Shown: positions 17,340 to 26,513, numbered from the stretch's first letter. The stretch: DNA of 64,000 bases from Rhodoplanes sp963712435 (GCA_963712435.1 CAVQIB010000021.1:124001-188000), one strand, 5' to 3'. Made by a program: numbers and translations. Notes: generated from the letters alone by a model not told the origin.

Positions 17340-17921
17340 GACGTCGGGTGCTTCGGTCGAATGGTTTTCGGGCAGGCGAACGGCACGGTTGCGCCGTTTG
17401 ACCGCACCCGCGGCAGGATTTCTAGTCCAGAAGGCGGGCCGCTTCTGGTCCTTGGGTAGGCTCTAGAGGGCGCGGTCGCTGCTGACAAGCATCGCCTGGC
17501 GGGTTTTTTCAGGCCCACGCGGGCAGCTTGGACTTTGCCGACAGAGCAGAGCTTTTTTACGACAACGCCGGCCTCGCCCGGCGGTTCAAGGATGCGGCAT
17601 AAGTCGAGGTTGCGAGCTACCACCGTTCGATTTATGTATCCGTGGGGGACCCGGTTTGCCGTCCGCTTGAAGCTCAGCCCTGCAAGGACAGCGCTTCGGC
17701 TCGGCCCCCCCTGAACGTCGAGGGAAGTGGGTCGTTGATGTGCAAGACACATTGGAGCGCCTCCAGCCATCATGCGACCCCACGTTCGAACAGCGTGACG
17801 GGGACGCCGGTCTGAGCGCATCGGCATCCGGAACTGGTCGCGTGTAAGAGGGGTTTGCACCCAACATTTCGCGTTGCAAGGGGCCGGGACGAAACGCGCG
17901 CGACGATGAGAAAGAGGAACA
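17340..17921. other. Divergent hpnN/hpnH intergenic region
   Basis: No convincing gene in 582 bases between hpnN (minus) and hpnH (plus). Small open frames here show neither a ribosome binding site nor a family motif. It contains T-rich tracts (ggttttttca near 17500 and cttttttac near 17550) and the EcfG-like promoter listed separately. A ribosome binding site (AGAAAGAGGAAC) precedes hpnH. Confidence 0.4.
17830..17856 (+). promoter_or_regulatory. Possible EcfG (general stress sigma) promoter for hpnH
   Basis: GGAAC at 17830-17834 is followed after 17 bases by GGTTT at 17852-17856. The alphaproteobacterial EcfG consensus is GGAAC, a 16-17 base spacer, then CGTT. It is about 65 bases upstream of the hpnH ATG. 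Hopanoid genes are under EcfG control in Rhodopseudomonas, which makes the match plausible, but one mismatch in a short motif could arise by chance. Confidence 0.35.
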
Positions 17922-19070
17922 ATGGCTATATCTTTCTACAAGCAGCTGCGCATCGGGGCCTATGTGCTCAAGCAGAAGATCCTTGGGCGCAAGCGCTATC
18001 CGCTCGTTCTGATGCTGGAGCCGCTGTTTCGCTGCAATCTGGCCTGCGCGGGCTGCGGAAAGATCGACTACCCCGAAGCGATCCTCAACCAACGCCTGTC
18101 GGTGAAGGACTGCCTCGACGCCGTCGACGAATGCGGCGCTCCGATGGTGGCGATCCCCGGCGGCGAGCCGCTCGTGCATCGGGAGATCGGCGAAATCGTC
18201 AAGGGGATCGTCGCGCGCAAGAAGTTCGTGTCGCTGTGCACGAATGCGCTTCTGCTCGAGAAGAAGCTGCATCTGTTCGAGCCGTCGCGCTACCTGTTCT
18301 TCTCGGTGCATCTCGACGGGCTCAAGCATCACCACGATCGCTCGGTGTGCCAGGAGGGCGTGTTCGACCGCGCCGTCGCCGCGATCAAGGCGGCCCAGGC
18401 GAAGGGATTCGGGGTCAGCGTCAACGCCACCATTTTCGAGGGAATGCCGGCCAAGGACATCGCCGACTTCCTCGATTTCTGTACGAATCTCGGCGTCGGC
18501 GTGTCGATTTCATCCGGCTACGCCTATGAGCGGGCGCCCGACCAGAAGAGCTTCCTCAGCCGGCGACGGACCAAGGAGCTGTTCCGGAACGTGTTCGCCA
18601 TCGGCAAGGGCAAGCGCTGGAACTTCCTGCATTCGGACCTCTATCTCGACTTCCTCGCGGGCAATCAGGAGTTCCTGTGCACCCCTTGGGGAATGCCGAC
18701 CCGCAACATCTTCGGCTGGCAGCGGCCGTGCTATCTGCTCGGCGAAGGATATGCGAACAGCTACAAGGAACTGATGGAGACGACCGACTGGGACTCCTAC
18801 GGCACCGGTCGCTACGAGAAATGCGCGAACTGCATGGCCCATTGCGGCTACGAGCCGACGGCGGCGAACGCGGTGCTCGCCCATCCGCTGCACGCCTTGA
18901 ACGTTGCGTTGTTCGGCGTTCGCAGCGATGGCGAGATGGCGCCGGAGATCCCGCTCGACAACCAGCGGCCCGCGCAATACGTGTTCTCGCGCCATGTCGA
19001 GCGCAAGATCGCCGAGATGCACGCGCAGGAGAAGGCCAAGCCGGACCGGCGGCTCGACGCCGCGGAGTGA
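17922..19070 (+). CDS. hpnH: Adenosyl-hopene transferase HpnH (radical SAM)
   Basis: A 382-residue radical SAM enzyme that adds the 5'-deoxyadenosyl group to diploptene, giving adenosylhopane, the first step of C35 hopanoid side-chain synthesis. The iron-sulfur motif CNLACAGC lies at residues 37-44 after LMLEPLFR; PMVAIPGGEPLVH is the SAM-binding GGEP motif. Family-specific stretches include YLFFSVHLDGLKHHHD, SSGYAYERAPDQ, PCYLLGEGYANSYKELM and the C-terminal cysteines ANCMAHCGYEPT, typical of HpnH and its SPASM-like tail. Length is normal. It converges on hpnF, whose stop is 36 bases away. The usual next enzyme, HpnG, is not encoded in this window. Confidence 0.95.
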   Translation: MAISFYKQLRIGAYVLKQKILGRKRYPLVLMLEPLFRCNLACAGCGKIDYPEAILNQRLSVKDCLDAVDECGAPMVAIPGGEPLVHREIGEIVKGIVARKKFVSLCTNALLLEKKLHLFEPSRYLFFSVHLDGLKHHHDRSVCQEGVFDRAVAAIKAAQAKGFGVSVNATIFEGMPAKDIADFLDFCTNLGVGVSISSGYAYERAPDQKSFLSRRRTKELFRNVFAIGKGKRWNFLHSDLYLDFLAGNQEFLCTPWGMPTRNIFGWQRPCYLLGEGYANSYKELMETTDWDSYGTGRYEKCANCMAHCGYEPTAANAVLAHPLHALNVALFGVRSDGEMAPEIPLDNQRPAQYVFSRHVERKIAEMHAQEKAKPDRRLDAAE

Positions 19071-19106
19071 GGCGGCGCTCACGCCGCCGGACGGACGGCG
19101 TGGCGC

Positions 19107-21089
19107 CTACATCCCGAACGCGACCGAGCGGCTGTTGGCGCGCCGCAGGTTGCGGTAGCGCGCCATGGCCCACAGCGGAAAGAACTTCCGGTAGCCGTGA
19201 TAGCGCAGGTAGAACACGCGCGGAAACCCGGTCGCGGTGAAGCGTTCCTCGTCCCACAATCCGTTGGCGTTCTGGGTTCCGGCAAGGAAGGCGACGCCGC
19301 GCGCAACCGCCGGATGGTCGACCTCGCCGGCCGCCATGAGCGCGAGGAGCGCCCACGCCGTTTGTGACGCGGTGCTCGGCGCCGGCTCGTAACCGCGATA
19401 GTCGAGCCGGTAGCTCGCGCCGTCCTCGCCCCAGCCGCCGTCGGCGTTCTGGATCGCAACGAGCCAGCCCACCGCCTTGCGGATTTCCGGCGCGTCATGG
19501 TCGAGACCTGCCGCATGGAGCGCGCACAGCACCGACCAGGTTCCATAGATGTAGTTCAATCCCCAGCGGCCATACCAGCTTCCGTCGGGCATCTGCGTCC
19601 GGCGCAGATAATCGAGCCCGCGCGCAAGCGCCGGGCTCGATTGCGGCGTTTCGCCAAGCTGGGCAAGCATGGAGACGCAGCGCGCCGCCACGTCCTCGGT
19701 CGGCGGGTCGAGCAGCGCTCCGTGATCGGCGAACGGAATGTTGTTGAGATAATGATGGCTGTTGTCGACATCGAAGGCGGCCCAGCCGCCGTTCGCGCTT
19801 TGCATGCCGACCACCCATTCGCGCGCGCGCTCGATCGCCGTCGCGAAGCGCGCGTCTTGATGCGCGCTCTGCACGCGATCCATCGCCATCACGACGACGG
19901 CCGTGTCGTCGAGGTCGGGATAATGCGCGTTGGCGTATTGGAACGCCCAGCCGCCCGGCCGCAGTTCCGGCCGCTGCACGCTCCAGTCGCCCTGCAGATC
20001 GAGCACCTGGCGCGGCAACAGCCAGTCGAGCCCTTTACGCGCCTCCGCCGTCGCGCGCTCGCCGCCTGCCTCCAGCAAGGCGTGACAGGCGAGCGCGGTG
20101 TCCCACACCGGGGAGACGCAGGGCTGGCAATAGGCCTCGCCTTCCTTCACCACCAGGAGCTTGTCGATCGAGCGCCGCGCGATCGCCCGGTCCGGATGGT
20201 CTGCCGGATAGCCGAGCACGTCGAACATCATGACCGAGTTCGCCATCGGCGGGAAGATTGCGCCGAGCCCGTCCTCGCCGTTCAGCCGCTCGTTGCAGAA
20301 GGACACCGCGGCGTTGATGGCGCGCTCGCGCAGGCTCTTCGGAAACAGCGGCTCGCACGCGCGCAGCACCGAGTCGACCGCGCGGAAGAACAGAAACCAT
20401 GACCATTTCTGGTGCGCGGCTTTCGCCGGCGGCCCGACCGTCATCGGCGGCTCGAGGAAAAGCTCGTCGATCCGGATTCCGCGCGGGTTGCGCGCCTTCG
20501 GCTTGAGCGTTTGCAGCACCAGGAGCGGCACGAGCGTGGCGCGCGCCCAATAGGAAATCTTCGACAGGTGGAACGGAAACCAGCGCGGCAGCAGCATGAC
20601 TTCCAGCGGCATGACGGGCACCGCGCGCCAGGCGATCACGCCGTAGAGCGCAAGGAGCGAACGCGTGAACACATTTACGTGCGCCGCGCCGCCGAGCGCC
20701 AGGATCGCCTCGCGCGCGCGGCGCATGTGATCGGCCGCGGGATCATCGCCGATCATCTTGAGCGCAAAATAGGCTTTCACGCTCGCGCTGAGATCGATCG
20801 GGCCGTCGCGGAACAGCGGCCAGCCGCCATGCGCGCCTTGCCTGCGGCGCAGATAGGCGCCGATCTTTGCTTCCAACGCGGCGTCGGTCGGCTCGCCGAG
20901 ATAGTGCTGCAGCAGAACATATTCCGAGGGAATCGTCGCATCGGCTTCGAGCTCGAACACGAAATGCCCGTCCGGCTGTTGCTCGCCGAGCAGGCCCGCG
21001 AGCGCCCGGTCGATCCGGTCGTCGAGCTTGTCGTTCACGCGGAAGCCATGGTCGGTCGGCGACGCGGCAAAGGGGTTGTCGGCTATCAT
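19107..21089 (-). CDS. shc: Squalene-hopene cyclase
   Basis: A 660-residue monotopic membrane cyclase (HpnF) turning squalene into hopene and hopanol. The catalytic DxDD motif appears as PDLDDTAVVVMAMD at about residue 395. Several QW repeats are visible (QQPDGHFVFELEAD, QSANGGWAAFDVDN, QMPDGSWYGRWGLNYIYGTW, QNADGGWGEDGASY). SVMMFDVLGYP and GEAYCQPCVSPVWDTALACHAL are family blocks. The chosen ATG (MIADNPFAASPTDHG) lies 17 bases after the hpnE stop, fitting operon order hpnC-hpnD-hpnE-shc; reading further upstream would overlap hpnE. The C-terminus RVFYLRYHGYRKFFPLWAMARYRNL is complete. Confidence 0.96.
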   Translation of the reverse strand: MIADNPFAASPTDHGFRVNDKLDDRIDRALAGLLGEQQPDGHFVFELEADATIPSEYVLLQHYLGEPTDAALEAKIGAYLRRRQGAHGGWPLFRDGPIDLSASVKAYFALKMIGDDPAADHMRRAREAILALGGAAHVNVFTRSLLALYGVIAWRAVPVMPLEVMLLPRWFPFHLSKISYWARATLVPLLVLQTLKPKARNPRGIRIDELFLEPPMTVGPPAKAAHQKWSWFLFFRAVDSVLRACEPLFPKSLRERAINAAVSFCNERLNGEDGLGAIFPPMANSVMMFDVLGYPADHPDRAIARRSIDKLLVVKEGEAYCQPCVSPVWDTALACHALLEAGGERATAEARKGLDWLLPRQVLDLQGDWSVQRPELRPGGWAFQYANAHYPDLDDTAVVVMAMDRVQSAHQDARFATAIERAREWVVGMQSANGGWAAFDVDNSHHYLNNIPFADHGALLDPPTEDVAARCVSMLAQLGETPQSSPALARGLDYLRRTQMPDGSWYGRWGLNYIYGTWSVLCALHAAGLDHDAPEIRKAVGWLVAIQNADGGWGEDGASYRLDYRGYEPAPSTASQTAWALLALMAAGEVDHPAVARGVAFLAGTQNANGLWDEERFTATGFPRVFYLRYHGYRKFFPLWAMARYRNLRRANSRSVAFGM

Positions 21090-21106
21090 GGGCTGATTGC
21101 TTGGTC

Positions 21107-22348
21107 CTATGCGGCGAAGGCGAGCTCGGCGGCGCGGTTGCCGGAACGGATCGCCCCTTCGATCGTCGCCGGCAGCCCGGTCGCGGTCCAATCGCCGGCG
21201 ATGAACAGGTTGCGCCACGCGGTTTGCGGGCCCGGGCGCTTGGCGTTTTCCTCCGGGGTTGCGGCAAAGGTGGCGCGGCGCTCGCGGACGATCTGCCATG
21301 CCGGCCGTTCGCCGGACAAGCCGGTCACGGCGCAGACTTCTCGCCAGATAGTGTCGGCGAGCCGCTCACGCGGTTCATTCATGAACCGGTCCGCATTGCT
21401 GGTGGTCACCGAAATGCGCCCGGGAAACGCGAACACCCATTCCGATATCCCGTTGAGCACCCCGGTCAGCGCGGGGAGGCCGGGCGGAGGCTCGGCGCGG
21501 AAATGCGTGTTCAGGATCGCGCGGAACGCGGTCGGCGCGGTGATGCCCGGCACGAGCGCGGTTGCGGCGAAGGCGGGCACCGCCATGATCACCGCATCTT
21601 GCGGTCCGAGCGCGATGCGGTCGGCGCCGAAGTCGAGCTCGGTCACGCTCGGGCCGTCGCAGCGGAGCGCGCGCAGTTCGTGGCCGAGCCGGATCGTCGC
21701 GCCCGCCTTTGCCAGATAGGCGAGGGCCGGCTCGACAAACGCCGTCCCGAGGCCGTCGCGCGCGATGCGCGGACGGCAGGCCTCGCCGCCGCGCGCGAGC
21801 GTCTCGCGAATGATCGCGCCCGCGAGCGCCGCCGAAGCCTCGCGCGGCTCGGTGTTCAGCGCCGCCGTCAGCAGCGGCGCGAGCAGCCGGTCGTAGAGCG
21901 GGCCGGCGCAATGGATGATCTCGGCGATCGGCCGGTCGGGGGCGAACAAAAGCCGCGCGAGCCGCAGATAGTCGAGCGGACGCGTGTCCGGCACGCGCCG
22001 GTCCGCGTCGAAAATCCACCAGGGGAAGCGGCCCTCGTTCAGGCGCAGCGTCCATCCCTGCTTTGTGGCGAGATCGAAAAACGGGAACTCGGCCTTGTCC
22101 GGTCCCACCAGAAGGCTTTCGCTGCCGATCGCGCGCGCATAGGCGAAGGCGGCATGATTGCCGGTGAGCAGGAGATGGTTGCCGTTGTCGATCACGAGGC
22201 CGGTCGCGTGATCGTGATAGGAGCGGCATCGTCCGCCCGGCATGGAGGTCGCCTCGTGCAGCGTGACGCTCGCAGGGGACGCGACGAGGCGGACCGCCGC
22301 GGCGAGCCCGGCCAAGCCGCCGCCGATGATATGGACGGCGCGCGGCAT
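21107..22348 (-). CDS. hpnE: Hydroxysqualene dehydroxylase HpnE (FAD-dependent)
   Basis: A 413-residue flavoprotein of the amine-oxidase/desaturase group that reduces hydroxysqualene to squalene. It begins MPRAVHIIGGGLAGLAAAVRL, an FAD-binding GxGxxG loop, followed by MPGGRCRSYHDHATG and IDNGNHLLLTGNHAAFAY. The C-terminal FAD block NLFIAGDWTATGLPATIEGAIRSGNRAA is complete. The ATG shares one base with the hpnD stop (TGATG), indicating translational coupling. This start is chosen because longer reading frames run into hpnD. Family-typical length. Confidence 0.94.
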   Translation of the reverse strand: MPRAVHIIGGGLAGLAAAVRLVASPASVTLHEATSMPGGRCRSYHDHATGLVIDNGNHLLLTGNHAAFAYARAIGSESLLVGPDKAEFPFFDLATKQGWTLRLNEGRFPWWIFDADRRVPDTRPLDYLRLARLLFAPDRPIAEIIHCAGPLYDRLLAPLLTAALNTEPREASAALAGAIIRETLARGGEACRPRIARDGLGTAFVEPALAYLAKAGATIRLGHELRALRCDGPSVTELDFGADRIALGPQDAVIMAVPAFAATALVPGITAPTAFRAILNTHFRAEPPPGLPALTGVLNGISEWVFAFPGRISVTTSNADRFMNEPRERLADTIWREVCAVTGLSGERPAWQIVRERRATFAATPEENAKRPGPQTAWRNLFIAGDWTATGLPATIEGAIRSGNRAAELAFAA

Positions 22349-23196
22349 CAGACGAACCCGTACTGCACGACGATGCGCAAGAGATGCAGCCGGCCGATGC
22401 GAACCGGCGAGCGCGGCGCGGTCCATCCGCGGGCGACCAACTGGTCGAGAATGGCGCGGTAGACCTTGCCCATGATGCGGGGCGCCCGCACGCTCTGACG
22501 CGAGCAGCGGTCCATGATTGCGTCGGCTTGCGCGAAATGGCCGCTCGCGCGCTGCACGAGGCCCGCGCAGACCGTTCCGAGCGCCGGATGCGAGACCACC
22601 GCCTGCGGGTCGTCGCCCTCGATCCCCGCTTCCCGCAGGAGTTCGCGCGGGAGATACAGCCGTCCGATGCTGGCGTCCTCGTCAAGGTCGCGCAAGATAT
22701 TGGTGAATTGCAGCGCCCGGCCGAGGTGATGAGCGAGAAGCTGGCCGTCGGACTCGCCGACGCCGAAGATGCGCACGGAAAGCCTGCCCACCGCGCTCGC
22801 GACGCGATCGCAATAGAGATCGAGCCGAGCCATGTCCGGCGCGCGGATGTCCTCGGCCGCATCCATCTCCATGCCCTCGATCACGGCGATGAAGTCTTCC
22901 TTGCGCAGTCCGAACTCGGCGATGGCGCGCGCCAGCGCTGGATGTTCGGGCGGCGCGGCGCCGGCATAGAGCGCGTCGATCTCGGCGCGCCAGCGCGCGA
23001 GGCCGGCCAGGCGCTCGCGGCGGGGCGCCGCCGAATCGGCGATGTCGTCGATGCGCCGGCAGAAGGAATAGACCTCGAACATGCCGTCGCGTCGGGCGCG
23101 CGGCAGAATCCGCATCGCGAAATAGAACGAACTGCCGGCGGCGCGGCCCGGCGCACCCATGTCCTGATCATCGGTTCTGAGAGCGAAATCTGTCAT
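22348..23196 (-). CDS. hpnD: Presqualene diphosphate synthase HpnD
   Basis: A 282-residue trans-isoprenyl diphosphate synthase that joins two farnesyl diphosphates to presqualene diphosphate. The two aspartate-rich motifs are SFCRRIDDIADS at about residue 47 and FTNILRDLDEDASIGRLYLP at about residue 167. SFYFAMRILPRARRDGMF is the conserved N-terminal block. It is the second gene of the hpnCDE-shc operon, 32 bases after the hpnC stop. The C-terminus ends LLRIVVQYGFV with the stop overlapping hpnE. Confidence 0.95.
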   Translation of the reverse strand: MTDFALRTDDQDMGAPGRAAGSSFYFAMRILPRARRDGMFEVYSFCRRIDDIADSAAPRRERLAGLARWRAEIDALYAGAAPPEHPALARAIAEFGLRKEDFIAVIEGMEMDAAEDIRAPDMARLDLYCDRVASAVGRLSVRIFGVGESDGQLLAHHLGRALQFTNILRDLDEDASIGRLYLPRELLREAGIEGDDPQAVVSHPALGTVCAGLVQRASGHFAQADAIMDRCSRQSVRAPRIMGKVYRAILDQLVARGWTAPRSPVRIGRLHLLRIVVQYGFV

Positions 23197-23228
23197 GTCG
23201 GACGCCGATGAATACAGGAGACGACAGA

Positions 23229-24110
23229 TTAGTCACGCGCCGGCTGTGGATTGGTCGCCCCCCCGCGCGAGAGCCGACCCCACAGCCCCCGCATGATTCC
23301 GAACAATCCTAGCGCAGCAACCGCCGGTTTGGCGAGGTGGACGCGCTCGCTCAACGGGTCGCGGGTTTGCAGAATATGCGCCAGCCGCTCGGCGAGCGTC
23401 TGGATGACGGCGATCTCGAGCGCCAGCCGCGGGTCGCGCACCCGGCTCGCGAAACCGCTGCTGGTCGCGAGCAGCCCGGCGGTGCGTTGCGCGAGCTTGG
23501 CGATGCACGCGCGCAACGCGGGCGAGGCGCGCGCCTCGCCGAGCGCTTCGACGCCAATTTCCTCCGCCGCGAGCGCATCGAGAGGAATGTAGACGCGATC
23601 GAGGCTGCGGTAGTCCGTCCCGCAATCCTGCAGGTGATTGATGATCTGCAGCGCCGCGCACAGGGCGTCATTCGCCGGCCAGGTCGCGCGGCTTTCGCCG
23701 TGCACATCGAGCACGAAGCGGCCGACCGGCATCGCCGAGTAGGTGCAATAGCCGATCAGGTCATCGAAATCGGCGTAGCGGCGCTTGGTCACATCGAGCC
23801 GAAAGGCGGTGAGCAGATCCTGGGCGTGGCGCGGAGAAAGCCCCCGCTCGGCGAGCGCCGCTCTCAGCGCGGTTCCCTGCGGCTCGTCCGGGACCGGACC
23901 CAAGAGGCTTTCTTCGAGGCGGTCGAGATGCGCCAGCTTGTCTTGGTCGGCGAGCGTCGGATGATCCGCGATGTCGTCGGCGACGCGGACGAACTCGTAG
24001 AACGCGAGAATGATCGCCCGATGACGCGGATGGACGAGCCAGGAGGCGACGGGAAAATTCTCGTCGCGTGACCCCTTGCCCGATCGCAATGCGGCGGCGC
24101 TGTCGATCAC
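23229..24110 (-). CDS. hpnC: Hydroxysqualene synthase HpnC
   Basis: A 293-residue squalene/phytoene-synthase-fold enzyme that converts presqualene diphosphate to hydroxysqualene. The start GTG 24110 gives VIDSAAALRSGKGSRDENFPVASWL, the family's usual beginning; a longer frame reaches back to 24353 but adds unconserved sequence. Aspartate-rich motifs: FVRVADDIADHPTLADQDKL (about residue 50) and INHLQDCGTDYRSLDRVYIP. YCTYSAMPVGRFVLDVHGE is the substrate-pocket signature. It heads the hopanoid operon and diverges from the polyprenyl synthase gene. A GGGGGCC stretch lies about 15 bases before the GTG, so ribosome binding is not strong. Confidence 0.93.
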   Translation of the reverse strand: MIDSAAALRSGKGSRDENFPVASWLVHPRHRAIILAFYEFVRVADDIADHPTLADQDKLAHLDRLEESLLGPVPDEPQGTALRAALAERGLSPRHAQDLLTAFRLDVTKRRYADFDDLIGYCTYSAMPVGRFVLDVHGESRATWPANDALCAALQIINHLQDCGTDYRSLDRVYIPLDALAAEEIGVEALGEARASPALRACIAKLAQRTAGLLATSSGFASRVRDPRLALEIAVIQTLAERLAHILQTRDPLSERVHLAKPAVAALGLFGIMRGLWGRLSRGGATNPQPARD

Positions 24111-24480
24111 CGGCTCAGCCCGGCCCCCTTTATGCTCGCAGCGAAGGCGCCCATTGAACCGGATGGAAGCGGAAGCCGTTGGGACGGCGTGAAACAAGGT
24201 CGCGGGCGCCTGCGAGGCGAATGTAGAAGCCATCAGAATCAGGTGACTGATGGGCGGGCCGAACCGCCCCGCGGCGGCCGAAAAGCTCATTAACGCCACG
24301 GCCGCCAAGGCTGCCCAACCCTGCCGGAGTCCAAAGCATGGGCCACCGCTCAAGTCAACGGACCGACCGGGCCGGCCACGGGCCGGCCAACGGGGCGGGT
24401 GTACGAATGGGCTCGTGTCGGATACCTTGTGCGCTCAACGGGATGTGGTGCGCCAGTGCATGGGGGCTCACTTGCTGCGC
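24111..24480. other. Divergent hpnC/polyprenyl synthase promoter region
   Basis: No supported gene. In-frame extensions of both neighbours enter this gap but show no family conservation, so the 370 bases are best read as leaders and promoters of the two divergent isoprenoid transcripts. I see no clear operator or hairpin. Confidence 0.4.
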
Positions 24481-25437
24481 ATGACCAATGATACCGACTC
24501 GGCCGCCGCCGCCAATGCGGCGTTCCAGCAACGGCTCGACCGCGTGGCGAGCGATATGGAAGCGCTGCTCGACCGCCTGCTCGCTCCCAAACCGGTGAAT
24601 GACGAGCGCGCGCGCCCGGCGCGTCTGCTCGACGCCATGCGCTACGCGACGCTCGGCGGGGGCAAGCGCTTTCGCCCGTTTCTGGTGGTGGAGACGGCCG
24701 GCTTGTTCGCCGGGCCGCGCTCGCAGGCGCTGATGGTCGCGAGTGCGGTCGAATTCGTGCACTGCTATTCGCTCGTGCATGACGATCTCCCGGCCATGGA
24801 CAATGACGACCTGCGGCGCGGCAGGCCGACGACGCACAGGGCGTTCGACGAAGCGACCGCGATCCTCGCGGGCGACGGGCTGCTCACGCTCGCCTTCGAC
24901 GCCTTGTCGCGTCCCGACACGCATCCCGATCCGGCGGTGCGCATCGAGCTCGTGTCGGCGCTCGCCCAGGCCTCCGGCCTGGGCGGCATGGTGGGCGGGC
25001 AGACCCTCGATCTCGCTGCGGAGGGCCGCTTTACGAACGGGGTCTCCCAACGCCTCGGGCAGCAGGATATCGAGACGCTCGAAGCGATGAAGACGGGCGC
25101 ATTGCTGCGGTTCTCCTGCGTGAGCGGCGCCATTCTCGGCCAGGCCGACCGCAGCGCCCGGCTTGCGCTCGACCGCTATGGCGCGGCGATCGGCAAGGCG
25201 TTCCAGATCGCCGACGACCTGCTCGACGCCGAGGGCGATCCCGCGATGGTCGGCAAGGCGACCAACAAGGATGCTGCAGCGCACAAGGCGACCTTTGTAC
25301 GCATTCTGGGCATCGAAGGCGCGCGGAAAAAGCTTGCCGAGCTCGTGGCCGATGCGGAAGCGGCGATGGCGCCGTTCGGGGCGAAGGCTGACGTGTTGCG
25401 GGCGGCGGCCCGGTTCGTGGCCGAACGGCGGCACTGA
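24481..25437 (+). CDS. ispA: Polyprenyl diphosphate synthase (farnesyl/geranylgeranyl type)
   Basis: A 318-residue short-chain trans-prenyltransferase giving farnesyl (or geranylgeranyl) diphosphate, the substrate of the HpnCD enzymes next door. The first aspartate-rich motif is YSLVHDDLPAMDNDDLRRG at about residue 97, with the two-residue insert (DDxxxxD) of bacterial FPP synthases; the second is FQIADDLLDAEGD near 243. GGGKRFRPFLV binds diphosphate, and GLGGMVGGQTLDL and EAMKTGALLRFSCV are conserved. It lies divergent from hpnC. Start at ATG 24481 (MTNDTDSAA) is preferred; ATG 24460 adds seven residues. Gene symbol by family, product chain length inferred. Confidence 0.88.
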   Translation: MTNDTDSAAAANAAFQQRLDRVASDMEALLDRLLAPKPVNDERARPARLLDAMRYATLGGGKRFRPFLVVETAGLFAGPRSQALMVASAVEFVHCYSLVHDDLPAMDNDDLRRGRPTTHRAFDEATAILAGDGLLTLAFDALSRPDTHPDPAVRIELVSALAQASGLGGMVGGQTLDLAAEGRFTNGVSQRLGQQDIETLEAMKTGALLRFSCVSGAILGQADRSARLALDRYGAAIGKAFQIADDLLDAEGDPAMVGKATNKDAAAHKATFVRILGIEGARKKLAELVADAEAAMAPFGAKADVLRAAARFVAERRH

Positions 25438-25443
25438 TTCGTC

Positions 25444-25602
25444 CTATCCGCTGGTCAGCCGATCCTCGATGTCGTTGGCGGCTTCTTCGCAGATCGCCGC
25501 GAGTTCCATCAACTCTTTTTTGACGAGTTCATCGTCCGCCTGCGCGGCGAGCTCGCGGTATCTCGTCGCCTGGTCGCGGAGATAATCCTCGATCACGTCC
25601 AT
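25444..25602 (-). CDS. Small conserved helical protein
   Basis: A 52-residue protein, MDVIEDYLRDQATRYRELAA continuing through DDELVKKELMELAAICEEAANDIEDR. It is acidic and fully helical in appearance. The ATG at 25602 has an ideal ribosome binding site (GGAGG, seven bases upstream). Similar short proteins are scattered through Bradyrhizobium-type genomes without known function. It converges on the prenyl synthase gene, whose stop is only six bases away. Confidence 0.72.
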   Translation of the reverse strand: MDVIEDYLRDQATRYRELAAQADDELVKKELMELAAICEEAANDIEDRLTSG

Positions 25603-25745
25603 GCGGCCGCCTCCATGGGTGTAGGACCGAGGGACCACCGACCAGCTTGAACCTCCGTAAAGGCGGCTTCAAGGCTGCGCGGCTTGCCCGCGCGGCAGCG
25701 CGCCGTTTTGGGTTATGGCGTGTCATTTGCGCCACCAGGCGCAAT

Positions 25746-26513
25746 TCAGCCGGCCTTGAAGGCGTTGGCGAGCGCGTCCGCGCTGCGCGCGAGCAGCCCT
25801 GCGTCGGACCCGACCGCGACGAAGGTGAAGCCCCAGCCGATATAACGCCGCGCCGCCTGCTGGTCCGAGGTGAGGATGCCGGCGGCCTTGCCGACCGCGG
25901 TCAGCCGCCTTGCCGCGTCCTCGATGGCCTTCTGCACGTCCGGATGCGCAGGATTGCCGGTATGGCCGAGCGAGGCGGCGAGGTCCGAGGGGCCGATGAA
26001 CACGCCGTCGACGCCCTCGACCGCGGCGATGGCTTCCAGCTGGTCGAGCGCTTCCCGGGTTTCCGCCTGCACCAGCACGCAGGCCTGCGCATTGGCCTGC
26101 TGCAGGTAATTGGCGATGCGGCCGTATCGGCTCGCGCGGACGCCGAGCGCGCTGCCGCGAATCCCCTCAGGCGCGTAGCGGGTCGCCGCAACCGCACGCC
26201 GCGCCTCCTCGGCGCTCTGGACCCACGGGACCAGCAATGTGTGCACGCCGAGATCCATGATGCGCTTGATGAGCACGGCGTCGTTCCAGGCCGGCCGGAC
26301 GATCGGCGTCGCCGTGCCGCGACTCATCGCCTGGAGTTGAGGAAGAAGGCCGGCGATCTCGTTGGGGGCGTGCTCGGTATCGAGCAGGATCCAGTCAAAC
26401 CCGGCGTCGGCAATGATGTCGGCGACGATATTGCTCGCAAGCGCGCTCCACAGGCCGATCTGCAGACGGCGTTCGGCCAGGGCTTGCTTGAAGGGATTGC
26501 GAGGCAGGTCCAT
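25746..26513 (-). CDS. HpcH/HpaI-family aldolase
   Basis: A 255-residue class II, metal-dependent aldolase of the 2-keto-3-deoxy-acid/4-hydroxy-2-oxoheptanedioate group. It splits 4-hydroxy-2-oxo acids to pyruvate and an aldehyde. Visible signatures: QIGLWSALASNIVADIIADA, FDWILLDTEHAPNEI with the D-x-E-H pair, IVRPAWNDAVLIKRIMDLG (Arg for pyruvate), LVPWVQSAEEARRAV, and metal-binding LVQAETREALDQLEAI and VDGVFIGPSDLAASLG. The start MDLPRNPFKQALAE at 26513 is preferred over an upstream TTG. It stands alone on the minus strand. Confidence 0.88.
   Translation of the reverse strand: MDLPRNPFKQALAERRLQIGLWSALASNIVADIIADAGFDWILLDTEHAPNEIAGLLPQLQAMSRGTATPIVRPAWNDAVLIKRIMDLGVHTLLVPWVQSAEEARRAVAATRYAPEGIRGSALGVRASRYGRIANYLQQANAQACVLVQAETREALDQLEAIAAVEGVDGVFIGPSDLAASLGHTGNPAHPDVQKAIEDAARRLTAVGKAAGILTSDQQAARRYIGWGFTFVAVGSDAGLLARSADALANAFKAG

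Noticed and set aside
14568..17459. A 963-codon plus-strand frame opposite hpnN
   Set aside because: Antisense shadow of hpnN; Arg/Glu/Gly-rich peptide without membrane segments or motifs.
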